Origin: Silene latifolia
Taxonomy: Eukaryota; Streptophyta; Magnoliopsida; Caryophyllales; Caryophyllaceae
Assembly: GCF_048544455.1 (NCBI RefSeq)
Contig: NC_133538.1
Span: forward strand, 43,560,969-43,624,968
Length of the DNA: 64,000 bases
Reading direction: 5' to 3'
Part shown: positions 1 through 10,466 of the stretch, one piece after another
How the letters are laid out: the number at the start of each line of letters is the position of its first letter
Position numbering within the stretch: position 1 is the first letter of the stretch
Notes under the pieces: model-generated
Told to the model about the DNA's origin: nothing
Database searches by the model: none
Seen by the model: only the letters and a program-made list of their open reading frames with translations
Made by a program: the position numbers and the translations under genes

Positions 1-966
1 CTTAATGACGAAATCATTGACAAAGGAAGACATTACCTCTTCCGTGCTAGGAGCAATCACTGACTCAACTACCTTCTTGTCACCCTCCTCTGTGGAATCC
101 GTCCCGTAAATCGCAGCCTCATGCGCATCCAACTCGGTTTTGAAAAGGAAAGATTCACCGTAACCATTGTCTTCGTCAAAATTGTCATCCAAAACAAACT
201 AAGATGACGTTTCATTGCTCTTCATGGCCAATTCAGTCGATCAAGTAGAAATGTTACTCGATCGAAGACTCTCCTCTTGATTTTCACTCGATCGAGTGCA
301 TGAAACAGCTCGATCGAGCAGTTCCTCTAAGCAGCAGTTCGATCGAGTGGAATAAAGTGTTCGATCGAACGATTCTTCAGGTAATTCACTCGATCGACCA
401 ATATATTTCACTCGATCGAGTGATTTTTGTTGTACAGTGCTGAAATTCTCGTGTAAGGCATCATTATCTGATAGAACTTCGTAATCCGAGTCATAATCAT
501 CAGCATTAGGCAACACGGGTTCTTCATGGGAAAAACCGCTCTCTGCGTAGGTAGCGCATGCTTCCTCTAGTTGCCTAATTTTCGACTCAGCAGCTAGTTG
601 AGCTATGTCAGACTCGAGCACATCAATTTGCGCACAAACTTGTCTATCATATTCTTGCCTTTTGAGTGTAGGTGCCTTCACCAAAGACATCAACTCAGCA
701 AACTCTTCTTTCCGCTTATCAGGAGGAGGAGCTTGTTGTTGCGGTGGCCAGATAAATGGAGGCTTTTGATAGCCTCGCTGATAGGGTAGATGTGGCGGCA
801 CAACTACAGAAAGTTGAATAGCTCGTCTATGTTGCTTGAATGCGTAGACCTCGTCATTTTCAGCTAAGCAAAAAGCTGCATTGTGCTCAGCAGCACCACA
901 TCTCCCGCAGTAAAGCACCTGATGCACCATATAATGGAACATAGGTGACGGGTCAAAGGTACTCAA
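1..966 (-). pseudogene. gag-like frame of element A, broken, partial
   Basis: An open frame of 241 codons runs from 966 to 241. The same frame then continues to the window edge with two stops, a TGA at 241-243 and a TAG about 40 nt further on. Near the N-terminus is a CCHC zinc knuckle (CGRC...H....C, residues about 20-33), then a proline/glutamine-rich stretch and an acidic segment. The C-terminal part is encoded by the CGATCG palindrome array and so reads as repeated (S/L)DR and TRSS peptides. The TGA is consistent with CGA to TGA in a palindrome and the TAG with CAG to TAG, both cytosine-deamination type changes. No host function is inferred. Confidence 0.65.
257..421. repeat. CGATCG palindrome array in gag of element A
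   Basis: Seven units centred on CGATCG lie at about 257, 288, 310, 339, 361, 388 and 409. Successive pairs are 21-22 bp apart and the gaps between pairs are longer (27-31 bp). Outer bases vary but several units stay palindromic: ACTCGATCGAGT, GCTCGATCGAGC and TTCGATCGAA types all occur. The array lies inside a translated frame. Confidence 0.8.
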
Positions 967-1045
967 GCCTTCCCTTTGACGATCTTTTACCTAGAACTGT
1001 CTAGGTAGGACCTGTAGGACCAATCAAAACAGCACTAAATAAAAA

Positions 1046-1079
1046 CATGAGAACGGCCTCAAGGGATAAATCCCCTGAG
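1046..1079 (-). other. Leader hairpin of element A before an AUG
   Basis: On the minus strand, 1079-1058 folds into a 9-bp stem (one G-U pair) with a 4-nt loop. An ATG at 1048-1046 follows after exactly 9 nt. Element C has a hairpin at the same place with different inner base pairs (55644-55667). The frame from this ATG is short (about 15 codons), so it may be an upstream ORF or a decayed start. Confidence 0.6.
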
Positions 1080-1122
1080 CCTAAAGACAGATAAAAAGAA
1101 ACAAGTAAATAAATCGTTGCTT

Positions 1123-1139
1123 CCCCGGCAACGGCGCTA
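1123..1139 (-). other. Primer binding site, tRNA-Asp type (element A)
   Basis: The minus strand reads as the plant tRNA-Asp complement TGGCGCCGTTGCCGGGG with one change (TAGCGCC...), 5 nt inside the LTR end. This fixes the orientation of element A. Confidence 0.85.
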
Positions 1140-1144
1140 AAATT

Positions 1145-2483
1145 TGATACCGTCGTCAGGTACCAAAAATAAAATACCTAGTTACACTAACAAAAGCTGG
1201 CAGTAAGTAGGGTCGATCTCCACAGGGAGGCGGTCACTATCTACTTGTCAAATTCAGTCTGTCTGAGGTCACAGTGGGGGTATGAATTGTTTTGACTAAA
1301 CTAATAAGATTAAGCAAGAGAAAAGGGAATAAGAGAAATTAAATAGAGAGAGAAAACTAGGATGTCGGGTCATCAATGAACATCAGTCAATCGCAGCTAA
1401 GGTCATAGATCAGTCGATGTGTCGGTCTAAGGGGCAACGAATATCACCTTCCGGTCTCAACTCGCCCTAAAATACTATCAGTTTAGCTTCCGCCCTCGCT
1501 AAAGCATTCTATTGTTCACTGCAGGTCTCACCCCTTCCAACCTTCCGGTCTAGGTCAAGGCTTACCAAAATTAAAAGGCTAATTGCATCGATTCAACTAG
1601 CAGGATACAATTAAAGCAGTGATTAATAACATAGACAAAAACAACGACAAATCTGTAAACTAATTAACAATTAACATTCATTCATCGAACCCCTAATCCT
1701 AGCAGAGAGAATTAGCTAGACATAATAAAGGGAAGAACATAAACAAAGGAAAGACAAATAAACATAAACATAAATAAAGGAGAAAAGGGAAAGAAAGAAA
1801 GTTACATAGAACAGGAAATGAGAGAAAGGAATGTTTACAGAGAAAGAGTAAAGTAAAAGTATCAAGGAACGCAGTCCAAGAAGTGAGAAGAGAGTTACAA
1901 ATGACGTCCCTCCTTCCTATTTATAAGAAATAGGAATTTTATTTGACCTAATGACGAATTAAAGCTAAAAAGGCCCAAGCCCAATAGAAACCACTCGATC
2001 GAGCCCTTTAAAACTGCTCGATCGAGCAAAATTAAGCTCAAACCAATCGATCGAGTAAAATTACTACTCGATCGAGTAAACCCTAAATAGACACTATTCG
2101 ATCGAACAAGGAAAACACTCGATCGACTTCTTATTCCATCCAAAAGAACTCGATCGACCTATAAAGCACTCGATCCAGTGATATTTGACTTCAGCAGCTC
2201 ACAATTTCGTTAGTTTTAGCTTTGACTTATCTTTTTAGCTCCCGAAACAGCTTCACGCATCCCGAGACAGCTACATTTCCGCTCCAAATTCACTCTTCCT
2301 CCAAATGCATGCAAAACGGACGGTAAAAAGCTTGATTTCACTACTTTCTGGTCCATTCCTGCAAATAAGGCAAAGAAAACCAAAGTAGCATATTCGGGGC
2401 ATTTCGTAGCATAAAACTATGATAATAGCATAGAAATACGTGCATAAAAAGGCCTAAAAGGACTATATAAAATGCACGTATCA
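1145..2483 (-). repeat. 5' LTR of element A
   Basis: The 1339-bp LTR begins TGATAC and ends TATCA on the minus strand. The part next to the primer site shares its start and a GGGTCGAT...CAGGGAGG block with the LTRs of element C. It contains a palindrome array at 1993-2179. Its partner LTR is outside the window. Confidence 0.8.
1993..2179. repeat. CGATCG palindrome pairs in the LTR of element A
   Basis: Eight units form four pairs: 1993/2016, 2045/2066, 2096/2117 and 2148/2168. Spacing within pairs is 20-23 bp and between pairs about 29-31 bp. Outer bases differ between units and several keep symmetry (ACTCGATCGAGT, GCTCGATCGAGC, ATTCGATCGAAC). Confidence 0.85.
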
Positions 2484-3194
2484 ACGGAACCCAATTGAAG
2501 AGGTATAGGTGGCAAAACATTGATACCATGCTCGTGGCGCTTGCTTGAGACCGTATAGAGATTTTTTTAGGAGGCATACATGATCGGCATGAGCGTGATC
2601 AAAAAACTCGGGTGGTTGAATTGATACATATAAACGGTTTCAGCAAGGTGTCCGTGAAGGAAGGCGTTCTTGACGTCCAATTGGTGAATAAGGCACTTTT
2701 TCGACACGGTAATACTAAGAATGGTCCGAATAGTAGCTGGCTTTATGATGGGACTAAACGTCTAATCACAATCGATACCCACATGTTGAGACCTGCCATT
2801 GACAACAAGAAAAGCTTTGTATCGCTCCAATTCAACGTTAGATTTGAATTTATGTTTGAAAGCCACATACACTGGTAATATTAACATTCGGGGGACGGGG
2901 GACCAAGACCCAAGTCTTATTTTTAAGTAAGGTGTCGAACTCGTCGGTCATGGCTTGCTTCCAATGTGGCTCGTTAAGTACGGTGATGGGGTCTTTTGGG
3001 TTAGGAGAGAAGGTGGTGGTGACTAACTGAGAAGTCGAAGATGGGTTTGGGTTTAAAGATTTCGTGTTTAGCTCGTGTGGTCATTTGGGGGGGGGGGATG
3101 AGGTGTTTTTAGGGGATGGGGACGGGCTGGACAGAAGTGGGTTGTCCACGGGATGTCGTAGAGGAGGAGGAGGTAGTGTCTCGGGGGAATGAGG
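2484..3194 (-). pseudogene. Copia element B, degenerate reverse transcriptase part
   Basis: Read on the minus strand, from 3194 down, the sequence gives a typical Ty1/copia pol: a proline-rich linker, WKQAM-like and TWVLVPRP-like motifs, YKA.LV, the TFSP region with a stop, [12 protein letters not shown], and SLYGLKQAPRAWY. It breaks off where element A is inserted (2483/2484). Several stops and frameshifts make it a dead remnant. It joins the copia fragment at 4992-5402 once the solo LTR between them is removed. The plus-strand frame over 2612-2878 is an antisense shadow. Confidence 0.85.
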
Positions 3195-4991
3195 TGTTGG
3201 AGTAGTGTCCTCCACAATGAGTGCGTTTACATAATAAATCTTGTAAAAGGAATATCAGGGATTTATACTATTTATTTGTCAGTTGGTCATCGTTAATCGG
3301 TAATGATTGGCTGACTAGAGTTTGACATTACTGTCGTGTGACGGCGGTGATCAGCTGATCCCTTTAGGTCACACCTATAGCATGATGCCCAAATTGGATA
3401 AATTAATTATTTGTATGAGATACGATATAATTAATTCCTTGTATTAATTGACTTTTAATAAGTCGTGTGAATGTATTATTTGATGACGGGTTATGAACTC
3501 GGGCCAAGAGGATTTATTATTTAATTATGTGATCATTAATTAATAAATATAAATTAGAATTTATTAATAATTGTTAATTAATTAAATTTATACGATATAT
3601 GTATAAGTTTTGAGGTAAAGATAATTAGCTATTTTAATTTACAAGAGGTTGTAAAATTAGCTAAATGGGGTAGTATTGACACAATATATGTTGATAAAAT
3701 GGTCTCATGATTACTTAATAGTTAAGTAATCATTAGTGGTTAATTTGTATTATTTAACTGTTAAATAATTAAATTAATATTTAATTATGTAAGATAATTA
3801 AATATAAGACTTATAAGCATTTGTGGAACAAATGTCGGAAAATGAAATGGACCAAAATATTACATGTGGGTTGACACTTGTATACAGGGGCGGATACAGG
3901 CCTAGGCTACTCGGGCTGAAGCCCGAGTAGTTTTCAAGAAAATATTTCATATAATTAATAGAGTAGCATTGTATCAGTTGTTATACTTTGTCCTATTGGT
4001 TTGACATTGGTCTCCCACAATTGGGACGCGGGATCGATTCTCCTACTTGATTTTTTGTTTCAAATGTCTGTTGTTCACACACTACCTACTTTCCTTTTTT
4101 TTTATTCTTTGAACTTATTCTCTCTTCTCTTTTATTTTTCTTTAATATGTTACCTTAGTTTTCTAGTTTTTCCGTCTCCCACAAAATAGTACTACTACCC
4201 AAAAAATATTACTACCGAAAGCGTATGCCCTTATTTTTCTAGTTTTCGTATTTTTCATAACATACCATATCATGTATTGAGTGGTGAACGCCTTATATAT
4301 ATTTTGAACCTTGAAAAAAAAAATTTAGCCCTAGATATTTGTAATTTCTGGATCCGCCCCTGCTTGTATAAGATAAGTTTTATCACATGTGGCATAACCC
4401 ACTAAGAAATGTTTAACTCATTTATTTACATTTTGTTCTCTATAAATACCCCACTATTTACACTCATTAGATGATGATTTTGGAGACCAAAAAATCCTCA
4501 AAATAGACCCTTGGTCGTGCCATATTGAAGAGAAAAAAAAAACTTATTTTCTTCATATTTTCTCATCAAAAACTTGATCAAATTGTTTATCATCATCAAA
4601 AATAATTCACAAAACTATAATATACATAAACTAATATTATTAGTGTAATAATATTACATAGTATACAAGGTTATCCTACTAATTATCTAGTTAGTAATTA
4701 TTAGGATTTTTGGGTTTAATCTTTGGCGCATCCAAATGAGATTACCTAAGTTGGTAATTTGGTTTTTGGAGGATCATCCACCATCTATTAGCTCAAGAAC
4801 AACATCAAGGAAGGAGTCCTTGAGTTGTGCCCTTTATATTTCCATCATCAATGTAAGGAAATTTCTCTTAAATGGTTTTTACACCATTTTTGTTATTTTT
4901 ATTTGCATGCATGTAGATTTAGACCATTACATCAAATTAATTAGTAATTTTGATTTCATAAGATGAGTATAAAATGGTCTAAATGACTAAC
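3195..4991 (+). repeat. Solo copia-type LTR inserted in element B
   Basis: The start (TGTTGGAGTAGTGTCCTCC) matches the start of the LTR at 43830-45123 read on its own strand, and the internal GATTGGCTG...GTTTGACATTACTGTCGTG block is shared. Minus the hAT-like insertion it is about 1.31 kb, against 1.29 kb for the other copy. Flanks are tgagg on the left and ggagg on the right, a 5-bp target duplication with one mismatch. Removing the LTR restores a continuous copia frame across the site. No internal region is present, so it is a solo LTR. Confidence 0.8.
3885..4362. mobile_element. hAT-like non-autonomous transposon
   Basis: The 478-bp element has inverted ends (CAGGGGCGGAT.CAG at the left, CTGGATCCGCCCCTG at the right). 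It is flanked by a perfect 8-bp direct repeat cttgtata at 3877-3884 and 4363-4370. An 8-bp target duplication is the hAT signature. It has no transposase frame. It lies inside the solo LTR, so it is younger than that LTR. Confidence 0.88.
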
Positions 4992-5402
4992 AGGAGGGGT
5001 GCGGAGACTTTGTGGTTCCGCAGCATCCAGTATGGGTTGGTCGTATAGGTGATGTGTCACGAGTGGGGATCGGTCTGAGTCTAAAAATGAGTACGTTGAT
5101 GTAGGCGTGTCATGAAGATGAGCAAATAGGAAGACCGATTCATTAAATGTGACATGTCGAGCGATGATGATCTTACTTAAGGATAAATCAAGGCATTTAT
5201 AGCCTCGATGGTTCAACGGGTATCCAACGAAAATGCATGGAGTAATACGAGCTGCAAGTTTACGGATGCTAGAAGGTTGAAGGTGGGGATAGCACAAGCA
5301 CCCAAAAGACGACCTTGAACCTTAAACGGCTGAACCGGGCTGGTGAAAGAGGCGGCCTTGTCAAACCGGCTCAAGCGGACCCTTAACCGGCTCATGGCTA
5401 GG
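4992..5402 (-). pseudogene. Copia element B, integrase C-terminal part
   Basis: The minus strand encodes a conserved copia segment after the integrase core: FGCLCYPHL (frame-shifted), then FVGYPLNHRGYKC and ARHVTFNE, followed by a serine/proline linker that continues at 3194. The upstream end is lost near 5300-5402, where gypsy element E is inserted. The roughly 90 bp next to E, rich in CCGG, were not recognised as copia. Confidence 0.75.
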
Positions 5403-5878
5403 TGTCACGGTCCGGGCCTTTGAGCCGGACCGTGGCGCGCACCCTTGTCTAACACACGACAAGAATGCAAGAGAGAGCGTTAAGCTCTAGTGAAGGATCA
5501 TTAGTTTATTTGTAATCGGTCTCGGGTCGGAGTGTGTCGGGAATCCTAGTCACGATTATCAAGTCCGGCACACGAAAGTAATAAAAGTAAGCAATACGAT
5601 TATTGAAAGCAAGCAACAAGCAACAACAAGCTTTTGGATGAGAAGCGGTTTTTCATTGACTAGCACCTCTCATAGAGGCAAATTTGATAGTTTGGTCCTG
5701 GTAGCAGGAAACATTGAAATTACAAGTTTAGTTCAAAATAACGATATACCTATTTAAGGAAAGAAAAGCTATTCTAAAACTATGCTAAACTAAGAAATTA
5801 CTTACTACAAAAGTACAAGGGAAATTAAATTACATAAGCATAAATAAAACTAAGGGTTCAAGTGTGCGGATCGTCACA
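5403..5878 (-). repeat. 3' LTR of element E
   Basis: The 476-bp direct repeat of 10467-10942 runs TGTCACGG to GTCACA in plus orientation, so the ends are also nearly inverted (TGTGAC/GTCACA). At its plus-strand left end it carries a 10-bp perfect inverted repeat CACGGTCCGG...CCGGACCGTG with a 9-nt spacer. A purine tract adjoins it at 5879-5890. Confidence 0.93.
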
Positions 5879-5890
5879 CTCTCCCCCACC
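5879..5890 (-). other. Polypurine tract of element E
   Basis: The minus strand reads GGTGGGGGAGAG directly before the LTR TGTGACG start, the expected plus-strand priming site for reverse transcription. Confidence 0.8.
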
Positions 5891-6010
5891 TAATCTGTTG
5901 CCGTCCTCGGCAACGCTTCAAAATCTTCATGGCTGGTTCAGTCGGCTGATGTCGCTGGAAGTTGATTGGAGCGGATGTTGGCGCGCTTGCTCTTGTTGCG
6001 GGTGGGATCT

Positions 6011-9000
6011 TCAGGATCTGGATGGTAAGGCTTTAGACAGCTCACATGAAAGACAGGGTGACACTTCATCCAGCGGGCGGTCCAAATTGTATGCTACTTC
6101 CCCAATCCGTTTGATCACTTGGATTGGGCCTTCGTACTTCCGCACTAGACGCTTGTCTCGTCCTCGGAGGAATCTCATCTGCTCTTTGTTCAGCTTCACC
6201 ATGACCATGTCGCCTACTTTAAACTCCCTTGGTCTCCGATTCTGATCTGCCCACTTCTTCATGCGGCGAGACGCTTTCTCCAAGTAAGCTCGAGCAATTT
6301 CGGCATTCACGTTCCATTCTTTCACATACTCGTGGGCTTTCTTTGTCCGGCCTCCATATGTATCTGCAACTGTGGGAGGCAATAGCGGCTATTGACCTGT
6401 AACAAGCTCAAACGGGCTCTTGTTGGATGAAGAGCTCGTCTCGCACATTAAAAACAGAATCGGGCAACATCAAGGAGTCTTACCCACTCCATTTGAGTTG
6501 CCCCAACAAAGTGTTTCAAATACTCTTCCGCATGCTATTGAATCGTTCGATCCGGCCATCCGTTTGAGGATGGTAACTTGAGGACATCCGCAGCTTCAAC
6601 CCGTAAGATTGAACAATTCTCCCCAAAATAGTCCCGTGAAGCGAGAATCGCGGTCCACCGACTATACTTTGAGGCAATCCCCAATATTTCACAACATGTC
6701 TGAAGAACATGGTGGCAGTTTCTTCAGCGCTACACGCCTTAGGAAGAGGAATGAAAGTCGCGTATTTTGAGAATCGATCCACAATGACAAGGATCACACT
6801 TAACGCCCCTACCTTTGGCAACCCAGAGATAAAGTCCATAGAGATACTCTCCCATGGTCGCGTAGGTACGGGCAACGGATTTAACAGCCCTCCCGGCTTC
6901 TGTTTCTCTCCCTTATCTTGCTGGCAAATGAGGCATGTCTTCGTGTACTCTATCACATCATCCTTCATCTGGGGCCAATAGTAACTTCTCTTCAATAGGC
7001 ATAAGGTTCTCTGCCATCCCGGATGACCCGCCCACAAGGTATCATGGCACTCCTGTAGAAGCATCTTCCTCAATCCGGCCGCCTTTGGAACAAATATGCG
7101 ATGTCCTTTCGTGAATAGAAGCTCATCTTCCACCCAAAACTTGCGAGTCTTTCCTTCTAAGGCCAACTATTTCAGAGTCCTCGCCATTGGGTCTTGGTCT
7201 AGGTGTTCCTTTGCCTTAGCTCGAATATCTATGACCACGGTGGTGGTGGACAAGTGAGCGATCATATGCAGTGTGGCCAAGTCGCATCTACGGCTTAGGG
7301 CATCAGCGACTCTATTTGCTGCTCCCGGTCGATAAGTGAACTCCACATCAAACTCGGCCAACAATTCTTGCCATCTTTCCCGTTTTGTTGAGCTTAGGTT
7401 GCGTCAGGAAGTGGAATGCCGCGGTGTTATCCGTCTTGACAATAAACTTCGATCCCAAGAGGTAGTGTCTCCATCCCCGCAGGCAATGAACAATAGCAAG
7501 GAGTTCCTTCTCTTGGGCAGCATACCGAGTCTCGGCCCCATTCAGCTTTCTACTCTCAAAGGCCACTGGGTGACCCTCTTGGAGGAGTACTCCCCCAAGG
7601 GCATAATCAGACGCATTCGTCTCTACTTCAAATGGCTTGGTGATGTCTGGCAGTGCCAATACGGGTTCCTGCATCACTGCTTCTTTGAGCCTCTCAAAGG
7701 CTCTTTTTCTGTCGATAGACCACTCCCAATTGATATCCTTTTTCAACAAATCGATTAGGGGGCGGCTATTTTAGAATACTCCCCGGATGAATCTCCGATA
7801 GTAGTTTGCTAGCCCCGGAAAGAGCGAAGCTCAGACACGTTTCTCGGGGTGCCCCAATCCTTGATGGCGGTAATCTTCTTCGGATCCATTCTAAGTCTCC
7901 CTTTTCCCACGATGTGGCCGAGGAAATTGACTTCGGGTTGGGCAAACTCGCACTTCTCCTTTCTGACAAATAAGTGATTGTTCCGCAGTTTCGCGAACAC
8001 AAGCTTTAAGTGTTCGGCGTGTTCAGCCAAAGAGCGACTATACACAACGATATCATCCAAGTACACCACCACGAATTTGTCCAAGTACTCATGGAATACA
8101 TGGTTCATCGAGTGCAAAATGTGGCGGTGCGTTTGTCACCCGAAAGGCATGACCAACCATTCGAAAGACCCATACCTCGTCACGCAAGCGCTTTTTGGCT
8201 CATCTCCTTCGGCAATCCGAACTTGATGATAACCCGATCTCGAGATCCAACTTGTCAAGTACACAAATACCAGAATCGATCGAACAAGTCCGCTACCAAA
8301 GGAATGGGATAGCGATTCCTCATAGTCAACTTGTTTAAGGCCCGATAGTCGATACACAATCTCAGACTACCATCTTGTTTCTTCTGAAAGAGCATAGGGG
8401 CTCCATATGGGACTTTAGAAGGTCGAATCGACCCTGAGCGAATTAAATCATCTAGCTGCTTTCGAAGTTCAGCTAATTCCGGAGGTGCCATGCGGTATGG
8501 TCCTCGAGCAGGAGGTCTTGTCCCTGGAAGAAGCTCGATCTGGTGGTCTACCGAGCGTCGAGGTGGAAGACTCATAGGTAAAGAATCTGGCATCAAGTCC
8601 TTGTTGTCCTCCAACACCCGCATTATCGAGGGTTCCTCTGATTCAGCAGAAGTGTCCTCTTTCATGGACACGGTACACAAATAAGTTGGCTCGCCCTTTT
8701 GAGGTCCTCTATTCAATTGCATCGCCGAAAGAAGGGGTCCCTTCATCTTACGATCTCCTCCCACGGCCTTCACCAAGCAAGGGTTTGACCCGACCATCAT
8801 AAGGGAACCGTTATGAGGTGCCAGGAAGGTCGGTGTTCGCTTTAGGAAATTCATTCCGAGGACAATCTTGAAGTCATCCATCGGGACGCTGGTGAAGTCG
8901 AGCTTCCCGCTCCATTCACCCATCTTGATCACTACATCTTTGGCCACGCCCTGAATCGGCTGAGCACTGGAGTTAACAGCTTTCATCCTTCCTCCTTCTC

Positions 9001-9289
9001 GGTTTATCTCCATCCCGAGCCGTTTCGCCTCATCCGGGGTAACAAAATTGTGGGAGGCCCCCGTGTCTATCATGGAACGAGTGCAAATTCCATTGTATTT
9101 TACTTCAACGTACATGAGCTCAGTGGACTTGGCTTCGGAAAGGTTGGCGCCTTTTCCCATTGAACACATCATGTGCACCGCCCCCATCCGTGCCACTTCT
9201 CCCTGTTCGTTGAACCCATCATCATCCCCCGGGTCGACTTCATGGTCCGTCCCTTCGGGGTTTGGCTCAACCGACATCTTAGATAAATT
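6011..9289 (-). pseudogene. pol of element E (protease, RT, RNase H, integrase), broken
   Basis: Domains on the minus strand, in order: aspartic protease with DTGA near 9060; reverse transcriptase ([14 protein letters not shown] near 8350, GYHQVR, MPFG, and YLDD near 8050); RNase H (DYALGGVLLQEG, AAQEKELLAIVHCLRGWRHYL, KTDN) to about 7350; VADALSRR; integrase with an HHCC finger (6950-7080), first Asp in SMDFI, and the ERFN Glu; and a C-terminal KVGDMV/RKYEGP segment to 6011. Frame changes occur near 8255-8357, 8130, 7800-7750 and 6516-6382, with a stop at about 7166. The usual SDRD.RF around the second catalytic Asp reads VGGPRF, so that residue is missing. It is inactive as it stands. Confidence 0.88.
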
Positions 9290-10446
9290 CTTCTTGAGGG
9301 TGTTGAACTCTCCTGGGTGCGGACACTCAGACATTCGGTGTGGTCCTCTACATAAGAAGCAAGCAAACGGTTTCCTAGCGGTATACGCTTCCGAAGTGCT
9401 CCCCTTTGAGGAAGTTGGGGTGGAATTAGCTTGCCCCCACTTCCTATAATCTCCTCCTGGACGGAATCGACTATTTCCCGTAGAAGGAGTTTTGGCTTGC
9501 GACGTGTTCCCTCCAAATCTGGGGCTACTCCCGCTCGCTGCTGGGAATACCTTTTTCTGTGCCGCTTCGCGCTCAGAATAATAGTCGACTAGCCTCTCGG
9601 CAGCGGTCATTGCGCGGAGAGGACTCGTGCCTTTGTCGCATGATCTCTCGTTGAGCCCACTCTTTCAAACCATCGACAAACTGGAACACGCGATCCTTCT
9701 CGGTCATATCAGATATCTCTAGCATACACGTCGAGTAAGCTTTCACGTACTCCCGGATAGAACCCGTATGCTTCAAGCTCTTGAGTTTTCTTTGAGCTAG
9801 GAAGTCGGTATTCTTCGGATAGAATTGTTCCTTGAAGAGTCGTTTGAAATCGTCCCATGACTCCAGCACTATGCTCCCTGCCTCAATCTCGGCGTATTTG
9901 GAGCGCCACCATTGTTTGGCATCATCAATTAGATACATGCTTGCGGTAGTGACCTTCAGTGTTTCGTCGAGCGCACTAGCTCAAAAGAATTGCTCCATGT
10001 CGAAGAGGAAGTTGTCGACTTCTTTCGAGTCTCTCGCCCCACAATACTTGTGGGGTGTAGGCGGCTTCACTTTGGGAGTTCCCCCAAAACTCCCGTCTGC
10101 GGCCATTCTCATCAGTGTATTACACATGTTCTCGAGTTGTCCGACTCTCTCGTGGAGATAGCCCATCTCCTCTGCGTACTCACGCGGAATCATTGCCTCT
10201 ATGGCGTCAAAGTGAGCCTCATGCCCCTTTATCGTCTTATTCACGGCTTCTAGGCGAGCCTCATGCCCCTTTACCGTCTCGTCTACGGCTTGGTGAGTTC
10301 CCCCGAGGCTCACCACGAGTCCTTCCAGATGAGGAAGTTTTTCCTCAAGTAGTTTCTCTAAGGCCGTCACCCGGGCCCTAGTTTCTCCTTTGTTCCCACT
10401 CGTTTCTGTGTTCTTTCCGTCATCGTAGTACGCGGCTCGTCGTGAA
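9290..10446 (-). pseudogene. gag of element E, broken
   Basis: The minus-strand frame after the primer site has a coiled-coil-like N-terminus with tandem KGHEA.. peptides. It continues into a retrotransposon-gag domain ([48 protein letters not shown]) and a CCHC knuckle ([13 protein letters not shown] near 9330-9370). A stop/frameshift separates MEQFF from the rest near 9980, and another shift lies near 9600. No start codon is clear next to the primer site. Confidence 0.8.
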
Positions 10447-10452
10447 GACCGA

Positions 10453-10464
10453 GCTCTGATACCA
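10453..10464 (-). other. Primer binding site, tRNA-iMet type (element E)
   Basis: The minus strand reads TGGTATCAGAGC two bases inside the LTR, the standard initiator-Met tRNA complement of many plant LTR retrotransposons. It sets the 5' end of E at the right-hand LTR. Confidence 0.9.
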
Positions 10465-10466
10465 AA

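Larger units (their letters stand above)
1..2483 (-). mobile_element. LTR retrotransposon A, 5' part (leaves window)
   Basis: Seen: on the minus strand there is a 1.34-kb LTR (starting TGATACGTGC, ending GGTATCA), then a tRNA-Asp type primer site, a leader hairpin, and a gag-like reading frame running off the left edge. The order LTR, PBS, gag shows this is the 5' end, so pol and the 3' LTR, if present, lie outside. The right end at 2483/2484 cuts a copia reverse transcriptase frame, so A inserted into the older copia element B. The leader and LTR resemble element C at 50674-57501, so the two are related families. The tRNA-Asp primer site and zinc-knuckle gag suggest the Ty3/gypsy Athila/Tat side, but no polymerase is visible to prove it. 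Confidence 0.85.

Noticed and set aside
2612-2878. Plus-strand open frame of 88 codons
   Set aside because: The opposite strand encodes conserved copia RT motifs ([10 protein letters not shown]), so this is a shadow.
5862-6245. Plus-strand frame of 127 codons
   Set aside because: Antisense to the integrase C-terminus of element E and runs into its LTR.
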